DNA of 64,000 bases from contig OX485807.1 in NCBI GenBank assembly GCA_950295325.1, positions 314,501 through 378,500 on the forward strand, written 5' to 3'. Both the position numbers and the translations under genes were made by a program. This DNA is from Polytrichum commune (lineage: Eukaryota; Streptophyta; Polytrichopsida; Polytrichales; Polytrichaceae). Position 1 is the first letter of the stretch. Every line of letters begins with the position of its first letter. Positions 34,041 through 45,927 of this stretch are shown piece after piece. The notes below the pieces were generated by a model. The model was given only the letters and a program-made list of their open reading frames with translations. It ran no database searches and had not been told where the DNA came from.

Positions 34041-36500
34041 CCTAGATCATGGTTGTGCTATTATTGTTGCAGAGCTAATGACGAATTGCTTGTGGAGAAT
34101 ATTGTCAAAGAGGTTGTAAGATTACTCGGTCCATTGAAGCTAATTGCACCACCACGTTGGGGGCAATATGATTGGAGTTTCCATTGTAAACTTCCAACTA
34201 GAGTTCCAGGGATTATTTTCTTCACAGCGGACACCTCCAAGAATCTCCACATAGCATTGTCTCTAGATGCTGGCATCGTGTTTCCTATCTTTAAGATTGT
34301 GATAGGTTGGCAACAGACTTGGGAGCATACACATCCTAGGATAGAAATTCGAAGGCAAACACCAAAGAGGACTCTCTGTACATATACTCCTTTGGAGGAG
34401 GCATAACACCCCATATTGCATCTCGGATCCCGAGATCAATATAGGGTTAACGGGCTCACATTCACGCCGGTACAAATTGTACGGGCGTTATCTTTTCTTT
34501 TCTTTTCTACTCCTTTGGACTTGACGAAACCTTTGGCTGAAGAATTATATCATTTTTGGATTTGTTTAGATGCCAAGACACAACTCATCTATGTTGGGTG
34601 AGGGGAGCATCCACGTGAGGAGGATGCTCTCATCATCTTCAAAGATCCATCTTTTCTCTCAAATGTTCAATATTTTACCTTCACTTCAAATTGCTTGGCT
34701 ATCACATACACGGGCATAAAAGTGGAGCGCAAAGCACCAACACTATTGGGAAACCATGGGCAAGATTCCTCAAGTCATTTGTGGAGTTCCATCAATACAA
34801 CTCAAGTTCCACTGCAATCTTTGAAGGTGAAATTTTCAAAATCATCCAAGAGTTATGGTGACTACAATTGGCACATGGCTTACAAGTTTCCAACCGAAGG
34901 CCGAGGGGTTGTATGTTTCACTGCTAATGCAATCCTCACAGACATTCATTCATATAGCAATTTCCCCAAAGCCTCAAACCATGGACTTGATGTACGAGAT
35001 TGTGATTGGCAGATGGGGCAATAGTGAGTGCATCATCCGAAGGAAACCACAAGGGGAAAACATGTGCCTTGTCAGAACAATTGGGGTGATTACATTGGGC
35101 AAACCAAACCAGTTTTGGGTGTCCATCAATGTGAACACACAACTCATTCATGTTGGGTCAGGCAACCAACCTAACCTTCCATCTGTTATTTGCATCTACA
35201 AATATCCAAATTTCATAAGTGATGCTCACTATGTTTCCTTTTTTCCATGGAACACAACAACCTTTAATTCAAATATTTATGTGGCATCTCCAAGTGTTTC
35301 GAGGTTGCTAGGTTCACATGAGCCATTGGAGGTAGGGTCATGTTGGGGACAATACAATTGAGAATCTGGCTACAAACTCTTGTCTGAAGGTCGAGAAATC
35401 CTTCACTTTGTAGCCAAAGCAAGCACAGATGTATACGTGGCAATCTCTTCCAAAGAAGAAACTATGGATCCCATGTATGAGGTTGTGATAGGTGGATGGG
35501 GCAACACTCAGTCCGGTATTCGGAGGCGCTCCCAAGGAGAATTAGTATGTTGTGTCAATGAGGGTTTAGACAATGCACATAATGAGGAGAATGTAAGGCA
35601 TCATTTTTGGGTGTCCCTTGACAAAGACACGCAACTCATACAAATTGGGCGAGGAATCCAAGCAAATCTAGAGTCGGTGGTTTGTATGTACAAGGACCCA
35701 ACTTTTTCTATGTGAGGCAATGTACGCTGCTTTTTCTTCTTGGGACACACCAATCACTTATTCAAGCATAACCGTATCATTTCATAGTGCTACCATCATG
35801 ACACCAATCAAAGCTTCTGCTATCCAAACCTTGCTAGAAATGGAAGTAGGTGCAAGTACTATCCAAGATCAGCCAATTCAGAGTGTTGATTTTATCCCAG
35901 AGACATTCCAGAGTGCTAATAATATCCTGTAAGGAAACCCGGACTTGAAGGTGATGGTATTATAAAATTGTTGGGGACAGTATGAGTGGCACGGATACTT
36001 TGGGCTTTCTATATGGGTCGAGGGGTGGTCTACTTTGCAGCTGAGACCATCACAGATGTGCATATAGCAATTTCATAGCAAGCAAAGACTCTGGACCCAA
36101 TGTACGAGACTGTGATAGGTGGATGGAGCAATTCCATGTCCGTAGTTCGAAGGAAATCACAAGGACATAATTTATATTGTGCTTTGGCTGGCAGCTAAGA
36201 CCTTCCTATTGTATCTGGTGTGAATCATTATTGGGTGTCTATAGATGCATCAACAATGTTCATCAAATTTGGGCAGGGAAAACAAGCAGAGGTAGAGTCT
36301 TCAATCATTTGTATCTACAAGGATGTATATTTAATGAATGATGCACGGTATTTTACCTTTACTAATTGGGATGTGCCTGTAGTGTATTAAATTTTTTCAC
36401 TTGGAACCATCTCTCCTCCACTCCTGTCAATCCAAGCTTTGAGAATCTGCGCATCAATGAGGCCTTGGGTTGCCAACAACGTGATGAATGTGGAGAGTTA
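34041..36500 (+). pseudogene. Tandem farnesoic-acid-O-methyltransferase-like (FAMeT) domain gene, broken
   Basis: Four diverged repeats follow one another: about 34120-34700, 34820-35280, 35330-35750 and 35950-36390. Each shows WGQY or YGDYNWH, a 'GRGVVCFTA' strand, 'HIAIS...MDPMYEIVIGGWGN', 'IRR...QGE', 'FWVSxDxxTQLIxVG' and 'VICIYKDP'. These are the landmarks I know from the Methyltransf_FA domain (Pfam PF12248), a beta-rich fold of uncertain activity; the methyltransferase name is historical. TTGTTGCAG at 34062-34070 could be an intron acceptor, so earlier exons may be missing. In-frame stops (near 34600, 35360 and 35713), frameshifts (near 34925 and 36010) and a LINE-tail insertion at 34397 show it is a pseudogene. 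Confidence 0.7.
34397..34507 (+). mobile_element. 111-bp LINE-tail (SINE-like) insertion with 12-bp target-site duplication
   Basis: The insert is flanked by TACTCCTTTGGA at 34385-34396 and 34508-34519. Removing it and one repeat rejoins the FAMeT frame as TYTPLDLTKPLAEE. Its sequence matches the 3' tail of LINE-1 (4704-4815), including both hairpins, and ends in TCTTTTCTTTTC. It is either an extremely 5'-truncated LINE copy or a small non-autonomous element using the LINE machinery. Confidence 0.85.
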
Positions 36501-37033
36501 ATGGGATGGGATGCCCTATGGATGCCCTAGGTGACGATGATGAATATGGAGTCTTATCAACACAGACCACCAACAAAGAAGTGAACTCACAGCTCAAGTT
36601 TACCAAATAATCTGTGCACTACAGAAATTACACAATCAACTTCATTTAAGGGGATATAATTTAATCATAGCTAGGTGGTGTGCAGCTTTCTACTAATTTG
36701 AAAGGTGAGATGTCATGTATAATTAGCAAGGCTTCTTCAAAAGATGTAGCAATTAGCATCAAGTTTCTGTAGACTGTATAACTGCTCCAACTTCAAATTT
36801 CACAGTTTGTCTATCAGTTCTTTCGCAGAGATGCTGCGCCAGCTTCAGCCCAACACATTCTTTGAGCACACAAGATTCATTTATGTGCAGTCCATAGTGA
36901 ACCATGAAGCCTAGCATGAAGAAGCAAGTCGAAGATAAACATGGAATGCTTGAATTATAATTCAATAACAAAATGAAGCGATTCATTTGGCATATGAAAA
37001 ATTCAAAACTGTAAAATCGTAACAAGGAATTAT
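36501..37033. other. Spacer between FAMeT pseudogene and transposase
   Basis: AT-rich DNA with no gene recognised. It may contain the 3' untranslated region of the minus-strand transposase ORF. Confidence 0.4.
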
Positions 37034-38649
37034 TTAAGCAAGAGTTTCAGGTACAGGTTCGCCATAAAAATATGGTTGATATTTTCTAACAATCTCTTGA
37101 AGATGTGGGAACAACTGTTCCACATGCCACTTGCCATTAACATCCAAAGACAAGCCACATCGAATCATGGATGTCCTTGCATAGGTCAATCCGTTCACAT
37201 CCACTTTTCTGTTAACTTCCTCTACACAATCTTTAGCCAATTGCAAGAAAAACCTCTTACCAGGATTTTGGAGTTTGCTAGACCATCCTCCATCTCCTTG
37301 AACATTATCTTGGCAAGCATTGGCCTCAATGAAATCTGATTTCTTTGCCTGCCATCTTCTTGTCCACGCATCCTTAATCTTGGAAATGATATAAGTATTT
37401 GTGGGTTGGCACAAGTGAGTAGTTGAAGGTGGTAAATACCGCAACATTATGTGTTTTGAAGCTAAAATTGCCTTGAGTTGTGGTGTCTCACTATGGCCAG
37501 TGCAATTGTCACACCACACCACTTTCGTCCTGCCATGGACATCACTTTGAAATGCACGAGGTTCTTCAAAATATTGTGGAAAGAGGGTTTGATCCATCCA
37601 CCCCTTCGGACTAGTCCTGTATGTCACTCCAGGAACGTTGTCAGGAAGACCTCTCATTGGATAATCCCTTTCTACATTTGTGAATATTAACATCGGATCT
37701 TCAATGGCAGATCTCCATCCTCCAGAAATTCTTACCACCAATGTCATGAATTCTCCCCCACGCACAACATCCACATACTTGTCAACATCATCACCCCGAA
37801 ATCCTAATGTGCGGCCATTGTCGCAATTCAGTACAAAATGAGTTTCATCAATGTTCTCCATCATATTTTCATCAAACAATCCTGAAAGAAAACCTCGATG
37901 CAAAACACCTAGGTGGTGTGCTACCAGCATCTCTGTTTGGCGTTCTTTGTCAGGGCTACATGTCAAGCGTCCTCTATGACACAAGAGAGTAACATTATGA
38001 ACGTCCAGGAATTGTTGCATCCAGCTATAGGTTATTTTATCAATCAGTAGCTTCCCATCCTTGGGATCCGTGGATTGCCTGTTGTACTTTGAATCTGGAC
38101 CCACCAAAATTTCACGAGCCAATTCTTGAAGCAACCTAGAACTGAAATTCACTCCAGCTTTTCGTAAACCTTCAAATGCATCGAGCAACCGCGGATACAA
38201 CCAGCATACCCATTCAGACTGTTTATGCCCACGTCCTGTGACAGTTTTGGTCCTACTCCTCCTTCGTCTGCCTGCTTGGCTTCGAGGACAACTCTGCACA
38301 AGCTGGACATGCTCATCCTCGTCATCAGAGAACAATGCATCTTGAGATTTCCACCATCTTGCTACTTTTACCAAGTTTTTGTTTCTTGAACCTGGAAAAT
38401 ATTCTGGAAATGCATCTATTGTTCGAGATGCAAGCCGATGTTCCCCATGCACAACCTCATCCTCTCTCATCCAATTGACAACAAGTCTTCTTGTGGCTAT
38501 TGTTGAAACCTGTTGCGAGGCCCTTCTAGATGGTCGACGAACTTCAACTGTTTTCTCATGGAGGTCATGTAGTGAAGAACGGACTTCAGGACTGGGTTGT
38601 TCTGCCACTCTCGCAGTTGTTGCCTCCTCCAATGAACCTTGTCCGCCCT
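37034..38649 (-). CDS. Pogo/Tigger-type DDE transposase-like protein, intact ORF
   Basis: An uninterrupted frame of at least 532 codons. It remains open upstream of the TTG at 38632, through GGQGS, to an AG acceptor-like site (ATCCAG) at 38649-38654, so an upstream exon is likely. Residues 1-135 are basic and low-complexity, with an acidic patch (FSDDEDEH). About 140-250 look like a helix-turn-helix/CENPB-type DNA-binding region. About 255-430 is the DDE_1 (Pfam PF03184) domain: NIDETHF (Asp262), VVWCDNCTGH (Asp375), then LPPSTTHLCQPTN, where the third acidic residue is replaced by Asn412. Related proteins I know read QPAD or QPLD here. The lack of stops in a region of decayed elements suggests a recent copy or a domesticated gene. 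No terminal inverted repeats were identified. Confidence 0.85.
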
Positions 38650-38654
38650 GGATA

Positions 38655-41300
38655 CATGTTACAACAACATGAGAGTGATCAATTAAAGAGAGAGAAAACC
38701 CTCACTTGTACATCTTATGACTGTTGGATCTAAACATGTAGGAACTTAAAATGACAATCTTTGTGATATGCAATTCCAATAAAATTTCCTAAAGAATACA
38801 ACACTCTTGCTCTGGACAAGATGCAGCATCAAAACTAAGTGTACAAAAAATGCAAGCAGGAGGATCAGCCCTATTACAGAGGCGCTGCTGAGATTTGATG
38901 AAGATGAATTTGCTGGAATTGGTAATTGTTGCTGAGGCTCCTGCAGCACCCACTTCAGTAATTAAAACGCCTATACCAGGACATGGCCCACCTTGCATGC
39001 ACTAAGGGCCTAACCAGATTTGTACAGGTGGCTAAAGTGTCTCTAGTAGCAATCCACATGTTGTAATGTTGAAATCTTGATGGTGATAATATTGGACTTA
39101 AAAGTACTGATAGCAGCTTAAAATAGGCTCTCTGGAGATAACCTCTTAACCAGAGGTTGTTGCGATCTGCTTTAATTACGGAAAATTAAAAAAAACCTTG
39201 CAGTGCTGTGACAATCTATCTCGACAATGCATGAATGTTGTAAAGTATTTTATTAATATAGCTCTAATCAAGAGATACTGGCTGGACACAAGAAAGACTT
39301 GCATTAAAGCACACAAAGAGGACGTCAACTTCTATCACATAAAGCAGAAGAAGAAAATGGTCATACCTACATTTGATTCTAAAGAAAAAGATTCCAATTT
39401 CCTCAAACACCCAGTTAATAGAAAATGAAACTTTGCAATAATTTAAGTGCTCAAAACGCCTATGTAAATATTTTACTTTAAACATCCTGATTAGACACTT
39501 CATATTTTCCGGTGGTTCTGGATGCTTGTAGAGGATGCCATCACATTCATAGAAAGAGTGAAATGATTCCGTACCACAAGCACCCAGACTTGCCATAAAC
39601 TATGGATATCGCTTTAAAATATAATATGATCCTTATCTGGAATTTTCCTCTGGAGCACAACTAAAAATGTATACATGAACATCATATGAGACATGCCCTG
39701 ATTCAAAGCACTAACCTGGGAGGTTGTAGGTCTCCTTGGCTTAAGGTCCGACGGTTCCTAAGGAAAAGTCGCAGCACAATGTATCAAAAACATGTCACAC
39801 ACTTGACAAAATAGACTTGTTCAAAATAAGTTAAAAACAAGACAGTTCACCACATTAGCCGAAAAATCTCATCACAAGCAGTCTCCATGGTGGAGCTTTT
39901 TTGCAGAAACATCCTATTGATCAGATGCTTTTGTGGGTCATTGTTCACTTTATCTACACAATTTCGTCTGCTACAAACTGCTGTGACTTGTGTTATGACC
40001 AAATAATGCAAGTGTTACAGAAGATACTACTCCAATATTATAATGCAAGTGAGATGTTTTCTCTTTCTGTATACTCTTTGATATCTAAGGAAACTTGAAT
40101 TGCGAAAGGCCAAGCACTCCTCCACAGGACAGCAAGGACCAAACAGCTAGGGCGTGAACCCATCAAAAATTGGGATTCTGCAACCTCCCATCATCTCTAC
40201 TAGGTGACTGTGCTCTTCAGTAGTTTGTTAAACTCACTGGAATTTCCTCCTTCACCACCGTAAGTAGTTTATTGATGCGCTCGCATGCATGTTCTGTCAC
40301 GCAACCCTGCACATTCCAGAAAAGCTTCCCAATTCAACTGATTGACTTGCTCAACTTAGTTCAACATTTGTGTGCGTTAAGGTCTAAGGTATGTGGACCT
40401 TATGTGGCCACACTTCTAAATTGGACACCCACACTAGTGGTGAATGGCAAGCCTTGTAGTAAAGAATGGACGCCAAAAAGACGCGTATTGGGAGGGCCTA
40501 TGTGGTCACTTAGATAGCAAGAGAATCTTCGCTTTGAATTCCTATAGCTTGTGTATCTCAACTCCGATTCTGAAACTTGACAAGAAAATCTTTGTGGTAC
40601 ACAATTGCTAATTGGATGAGACAATTCCTAGCCGATCCAACAGCCGGAATCGTCTGTGTAGTTGAAAGTGCCCACAACAGGGCCACGCAGTACCCTACCC
40701 TACTTACTTACTGCATGGCACACTGGAGCACCAGGGGTCTTTCAGCAACCACGAATTCAGAAACTCTTGAAGGTAAAGATGTTGTAGAGAATGGACTTCC
40801 ATTATCTCAACTTTCAACTTACATAACCCACCTTGTGGACTTTACATCAAAAGGTTTTACTCTGGACTTTAGCATCAATTCGAGCTACAAACTACTTGCT
40901 AGCTTGAAGGTTAAACATCGAATTTGACAAAATGAGGACGGCATTGACCCAATTCTGAGAAAAATTAGGAAATCACAAGCCAAAATCCCCACAGGACAGA
41001 AATCTCCGCGCAAGCAAGCTTGCAATCAAAGTCCCTAGAAGCACCAACCATCACTATGGAAACGCACAATTTAGGGTTTCGTGGTTTTTGCAGAAGCAGA
41101 GTTGTTCGGACTTACCATGGTGGCTTGCATGTTTGAAAGCAAGTGTGAGAGCGAAGAGCTCGCCTGGATTCTCCAAAAGCTTGAGGCGGGGAGGCTTCGA
41201 GTTTTCAAAACAAAAGTGGCCAAGCAGAGGCAACACAAGAGCCAAAGACGCAAAGAGGAAGATATTATTGTACATGCTAATGCCAAGTGTCATGTGGTTA
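38655..41300. other. Intergenic DNA with a dispersed repeat
   Basis: No convincing gene. It could hold upstream exons of the minus-strand transposase gene. A minus-strand copy of the family described at 15860-16236 lies about 40385-40690 (AGTGCCCACAACAGGGCCAC near 40668; TAAGGTATGTGG near 40384). Overlapping short frames on both strands near 41054-41383 show no known motif. Confidence 0.4.
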
Positions 41301-42720
41301 CACTATTGTCCAACTTGTTGACCATTATACTATTTAAGGCATTCAGTGTCACCGATCTAATGGTGCCACTTGCCCAATTATGAGGCCAATGTGTGTGGTC
41401 ATTAGTGATCAACAGCTTGACCAATAGTGTAACCACATGACACTTGCCATGAGCATGCTCAATAATATCTTCCTCTTGTATATTATTATTATATACACAT
41501 AAGACTTGAAGTCATTCGTATGCACAATAGTGATCGCCCCTCGAATACTATATTGTAAACATGTGACAATTTCTATTAAGAGTGCGCTCAATATTATCTT
41601 TCTCTTGCATACTAGGTTGTAAACACATGACACTACCTATATTTATTAGTATGCTCAATTTATTATCTTCCTCTTACATACTATATTATAAATACTAACA
41701 TTTGGCATTAGTATGTTCAATAATATCTTCCCTCTTGAATACTAAAACGTAAAACTATCACAAGCACTCCAATGTGTTACGCTAAATATCATACCATAAA
41801 TAATTATACACTTCAAAAAATTACTTATCTTGACAATTAGCAAATGTGAGACTATGTACTACACTAAATGTTTTATTTAGCGTCACTTTCAATTTGGAAT
41901 TGCACAATGCTATAACTATTCACTATATGTATATTTTGTCAACAAAGGTCAAATTTGGTTGTTTGGACATTTATAGAATGTAGTTATCTTTACTTGGTAT
42001 ATTTTACATGAGCAGTTAATAAGATACAACATTGTGTAATTCCAAATGGAAAGTGACACTAAATGCAATATTTTAGTGTAGGCCTCTAGGCATGTAGTTT
42101 AGATTGGTTATCAAAATGTGCATGTGACTCTAAATACCATGTATCTTGTAATGGCCAAAAACTAGATGATGGTTATTAACCATTATGTAACCACATGACA
42201 CTTGGTATTAGTGCACTTTCTAATATCTTGGCATTAGTGTGCTCAATAATATTATGAGGTGTATGCATGGGCTACACACCCCCGTTACACAACAATATAT
42301 GGTTAAGAAGTTGACCATAAGTGTCAACACATGACACTTGGCATTCGTATGCTTAAAATAGCTTCCTCTTACACATTAAGATATAAAACTATCATGAATT
42401 TAATTACTCCAATGTGCTATGCTAAACGTCCAATTGTAAAAATAAATAAATAAAAATAAAAACTCTTATTCAAATGAACTTACTTGTATTGACAAATAGT
42501 GCCCGGTTGACAATCCATAGATGTGACATTTCTTGGACATCTCCAACCAGACAAACTTATTTAGGGCCTTCTCAAATAGTGTACTTAACACAAAATACCA
42601 TGAGTAGTGTAGTATAACCTAGGCATAGGCATCATAGTAGGGTAAATGATACTATTAGGCTGGTGACACTAAATACCATAAACAATGTGGCATACCTATA
42701 TTTGAGTGGTATATGACACG
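41260..42720. repeat. Fragments of the TATGGTATTTAGTGTCAC MITE family
   Basis: Phrases from the MITE seen complete at 45029-45927 and 47971-48425 recur here in mixed order: 'aagtgtcatgtggttacac', 'ttagtatgctcaataatatcttcctcttg', and 'GACACTAAATACCATAAACAATG' split over 42664-42690. The fragments suggest repeated nested insertion and deletion. Confidence 0.5.
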
Positions 42721-42789
42721 GTTTGTACCTAAGAACAAACACCAAAATGACATGTGTTATGAGGAGATTGGCCTATGAGCCCCCAATAT

Positions 42790-43040
42790 AGATAACAACT
42801 TAGATTCAATAATGAACGGAAGTGGGATGACCTATGTGATCACTTAAAGAGAAGAAGGAAAAAAAAAATCTTATTTTGACCTCTTATAACTTTGGCATCT
42901 CAAATCTAATTATGAAACTTGAAATGACCATCTTCATCATTCAAAGTTGCTCACCAGATGAAACAATTCCCCGTCCGCTCCCAACATTTGCTTGGAAGTG
43001 TGGAAAGTGCCCACAATAGGGCCACACCCCTTATACAATA
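42790..43040 (-). repeat. Copy of the dispersed repeat with core GTGGCCCTATTGTGGGCAC
   Basis: On the minus strand it contains the same core, AGTGCCCACAATAGGGCCAC at 43008-43027 on the plus strand, preceded by 'cctatgtgatcacttaaag' as in the copy near 40500. It belongs to the MITE family at 15860-16236. Confidence 0.55.
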
Positions 43041-45028
43041 TGAATGGACCAAGTGTAAGTCTAATGTCTCGGGAGATTTTTGGGCATAATTGGTTGAGAT
43101 CCTAATGTTTCCAAGTCCAACCAGTTACATGTTGACAACTTTTGGTTTTTTCTCTATTAAGTTGGGGTATATTTTATCATTCCTCTAAAATGGTCGGTAA
43201 TCTTTTTGGAGTCTTGATACTCAACCAACGTTTTTTTAAACTCAACCAGTTCATATGTAACTACATTATTTTGTATGATTAGTGTGGGCCACACTAATTC
43301 CCAATTACCCAAACTATATTTTGATTATGATTTGAAGTGGCCCACTTTGATATCCAATGTGAAAAATTAATACGGGCTTTTTCATTTGCATATTTGGATG
43401 GAATTTTGATTTTCATCCAATTGTATTTTGTAATTGTCCTAAATCAAACATGTACATCTACAAGAAATGTTGGAAAATTAAGCTACAAGAACAAGAAACA
43501 CAATTTCGTCATTGGAGCGTACATACTTGGCAATGTCACCAACTTAGAAGTCGAGCTTCCTTTTACAAAGAGACAATCATCTAACATCTAGCAATGTGTC
43601 AACATTCTACAAACTCCAAACTTCCAATATACAAACAAATGGATAAGGGAGTAATCTCAATATCTTATCAATTTCTCAAACAACACCTACCATCATGTGA
43701 GACAAACTTCCCATGTTTTTGCATACTTTTGTCAATAGACAAGATGTGATCACATTCAATGTTCCCATGAATTTTTTTAATAAAAATTTGAAAGTATGAT
43801 ATGCATCCATCAAGCGTGTCACTTTGTAATCACAAAGTCAATACATGATTTGAGAATGACACGAGCCTTGAAACCCCAAACCTACTTCGAAGTGGGACAA
43901 GGGTTTATGCTTAAAGTGTCAAAGACAAACTCGCTTATTATCACCAAAAAACCTCTTTGTTGAGTGAGGAAGCATACAATGCTCAGTTACCAAAAAAAAC
44001 ATTCAAAAACATTTAAAAAAACATGTTTACGATGTTAAACATCAAAGATGAGCAATATTGATAATCAAAATTCAATAACTTTGAACATCCCAACAGACAA
44101 CCCAATAACTGACCTTCTATTCTATCAAAAGCCAAAATTACAAGTGCAACCTAATAATAAAGATGAGTTGGAAGACCAAAAGAATAACACTAAAAAATAC
44201 ATCCCTACTTACTTCAATCAATGTAAAACGCCTCCTCCTCCTCCAAGCTTGGCAAAATAGAAAAGATGGACGCTGCAATATGTGCTCAAACCTAATTTTT
44301 GTTTAATGACACATCACAGAGAACCCTAATGTACGTAGATGAAGGGTTTGGGACGACAGTACAAATCTCATCCTAATTGATGTTAACCAAGGCATGTACT
44401 AAATATTTAATATGGGCCACACTAATTTCCAACCCACATTAATTAGACAAAATAGTGTAATGATTAGTTCTCCCTCGTTCATTGTGTGAGTCTATGAACC
44501 TCCTTGTGCAAGTGACACGCAGTAGCTTATGCTACCCATCTCGAGTTGCCCTTCCTAAACCACTTCCATTTAAATTACAAGTGCTTAATGATTGGAGAGA
44601 CACGCTACTTATTAAAGTACAGTTATGAACACAAAACCTGCTTGTTTGAATGCCGCTTAGTCTTATCTCTTGTAGGTCACAAGAGAGAATCGAGAGTGTG
44701 AGCTCTTCTTTTGCAGACCCCAAAAGCAAATGAGGATATTATATCCAAAATATGGGTGATCTCTAACACACTATACATGTATGCCTCATAATAAATAATA
44801 TATATGTGGAGATTTTATCTATTTTTAAAACATGAAGTGAAGAAATTGGCAGGTAGTGAAGTTTATGATGCTATATACTTTTCGAAGTATTTTGATTGCC
44901 AACTAGCCATTTTTTGCCAAAAACATTTACAGTGCTAATCCTCAGTTGCCTTCAAGGCTTATGCCCCAGACTTATCTCGCAAGTCAAAACATGTACATGT
45001 GCAAGCCTCTCAATTCATGACAAATAAG
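43041..45028. other. AT-rich intergenic DNA
   Basis: No gene, RNA or clear repeat is recognised. Short frames (for example 43337-43588 and 44048-44257) have no motif or codon pattern that would support them. Confidence 0.4.
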
Positions 45029-45927
45029 TACACCATTTATGGTATTTAATGTCACATGCGTAATAGTGTCACTTACCCTATTTTGAGGCGTACGCTAGGT
45101 TGCATTGATGATTAACAACTTCGCCATAATTGTCATCTCGTGACACTTGGCGATCAAGTGCGCCTACTAATATCTTGACATGCGTATGTTCAATAGTGTT
45201 ATGAGGTGCATGCCTATGTTACACACTGCTCAACAAGTTGACTAAAGTGTACACAAATCACAGTTTGCCATTAGTATGCTCAAGAATATCTTCCTCTTGC
45301 ATACTAAAATGTAAGCACATGACACTTGTCATTAGTAAGCTCAAACATTTGTCCCTTGCATATTAAAATGTAATCGCATGACACTCACCACTACACTAAA
45401 TATGATATTTAGTGTTAGATACACTAAATACGAACACTACACTAAATATCACTAACCCTATGAAAGTAAGTAACATTAAATGTAAACTCAAACACTAAAT
45501 ATCATCTATGGTAATATGTGAAAGTTACATGCACGAATTTAGTGTTTAGTAGGAAAGAGGTGGCAACAAGGAAGGCGGCGGCGGCGCATTTATGTCTAAC
45601 ACTAATTATCAAAGAATTGAAAATTAGTGTTGAGCATAGTAGGGTGGTAAAACACTAAATCTAATCAAACACTAAATATCATATTTAGTGTAGTTAGCTC
45701 AAAAATATCATCCCCTTGCATACTAAAGCACAAGACTATCATATAACATATCCTAATATGCTACTCTAAATCTCATAATGAAGGTATTTCTTCACTTGAA
45801 GAAGTTACTTATGTTGACGAATGGAATCATATTGGCAATTAGCAGGGGTGACACTTTGAGACCTCTAAGCATCTAGTTCAGGCTCTTCGTAAATAGTGTT
45901 TGTGACACTAAATACCATAAACGGTGT
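45029..45927 (-). mobile_element. MITE, longer copy, carrying a nested element
   Basis: Ends TACACCATTTATGGTATTTA (45029-45048) and its imperfect complement at 45904-45927 match the ends of the copy at 47971-48425, in opposite orientation. Shared internal parts include the phrases on tgcattgatgattaacaac and 'gacgaatggaatcatattgg'. The extra length comes from additional material, including the nested 307-bp element at 45389-45695. Confidence 0.65.
45389..45695. mobile_element. Nested MITE with 26-bp terminal inverted repeats
   Basis: The left end CACTACACTAAATATGATAT pairs with the right end ATATCATATTTAGTGTAGT(T) over 26 positions with one mismatch at the tip. The interior has a small GGCGGCGGCGGCG patch near 45577. 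The CACTA start is compatible with a CACTA-type non-autonomous element, but no target-site duplication is clear. Confidence 0.65.

Noticed and set aside
41054-41383. Overlapping frames on both strands near the transposase promoter side
   Set aside because: No domain, no conserved motif and no splice support; they mirror each other on opposite strands.
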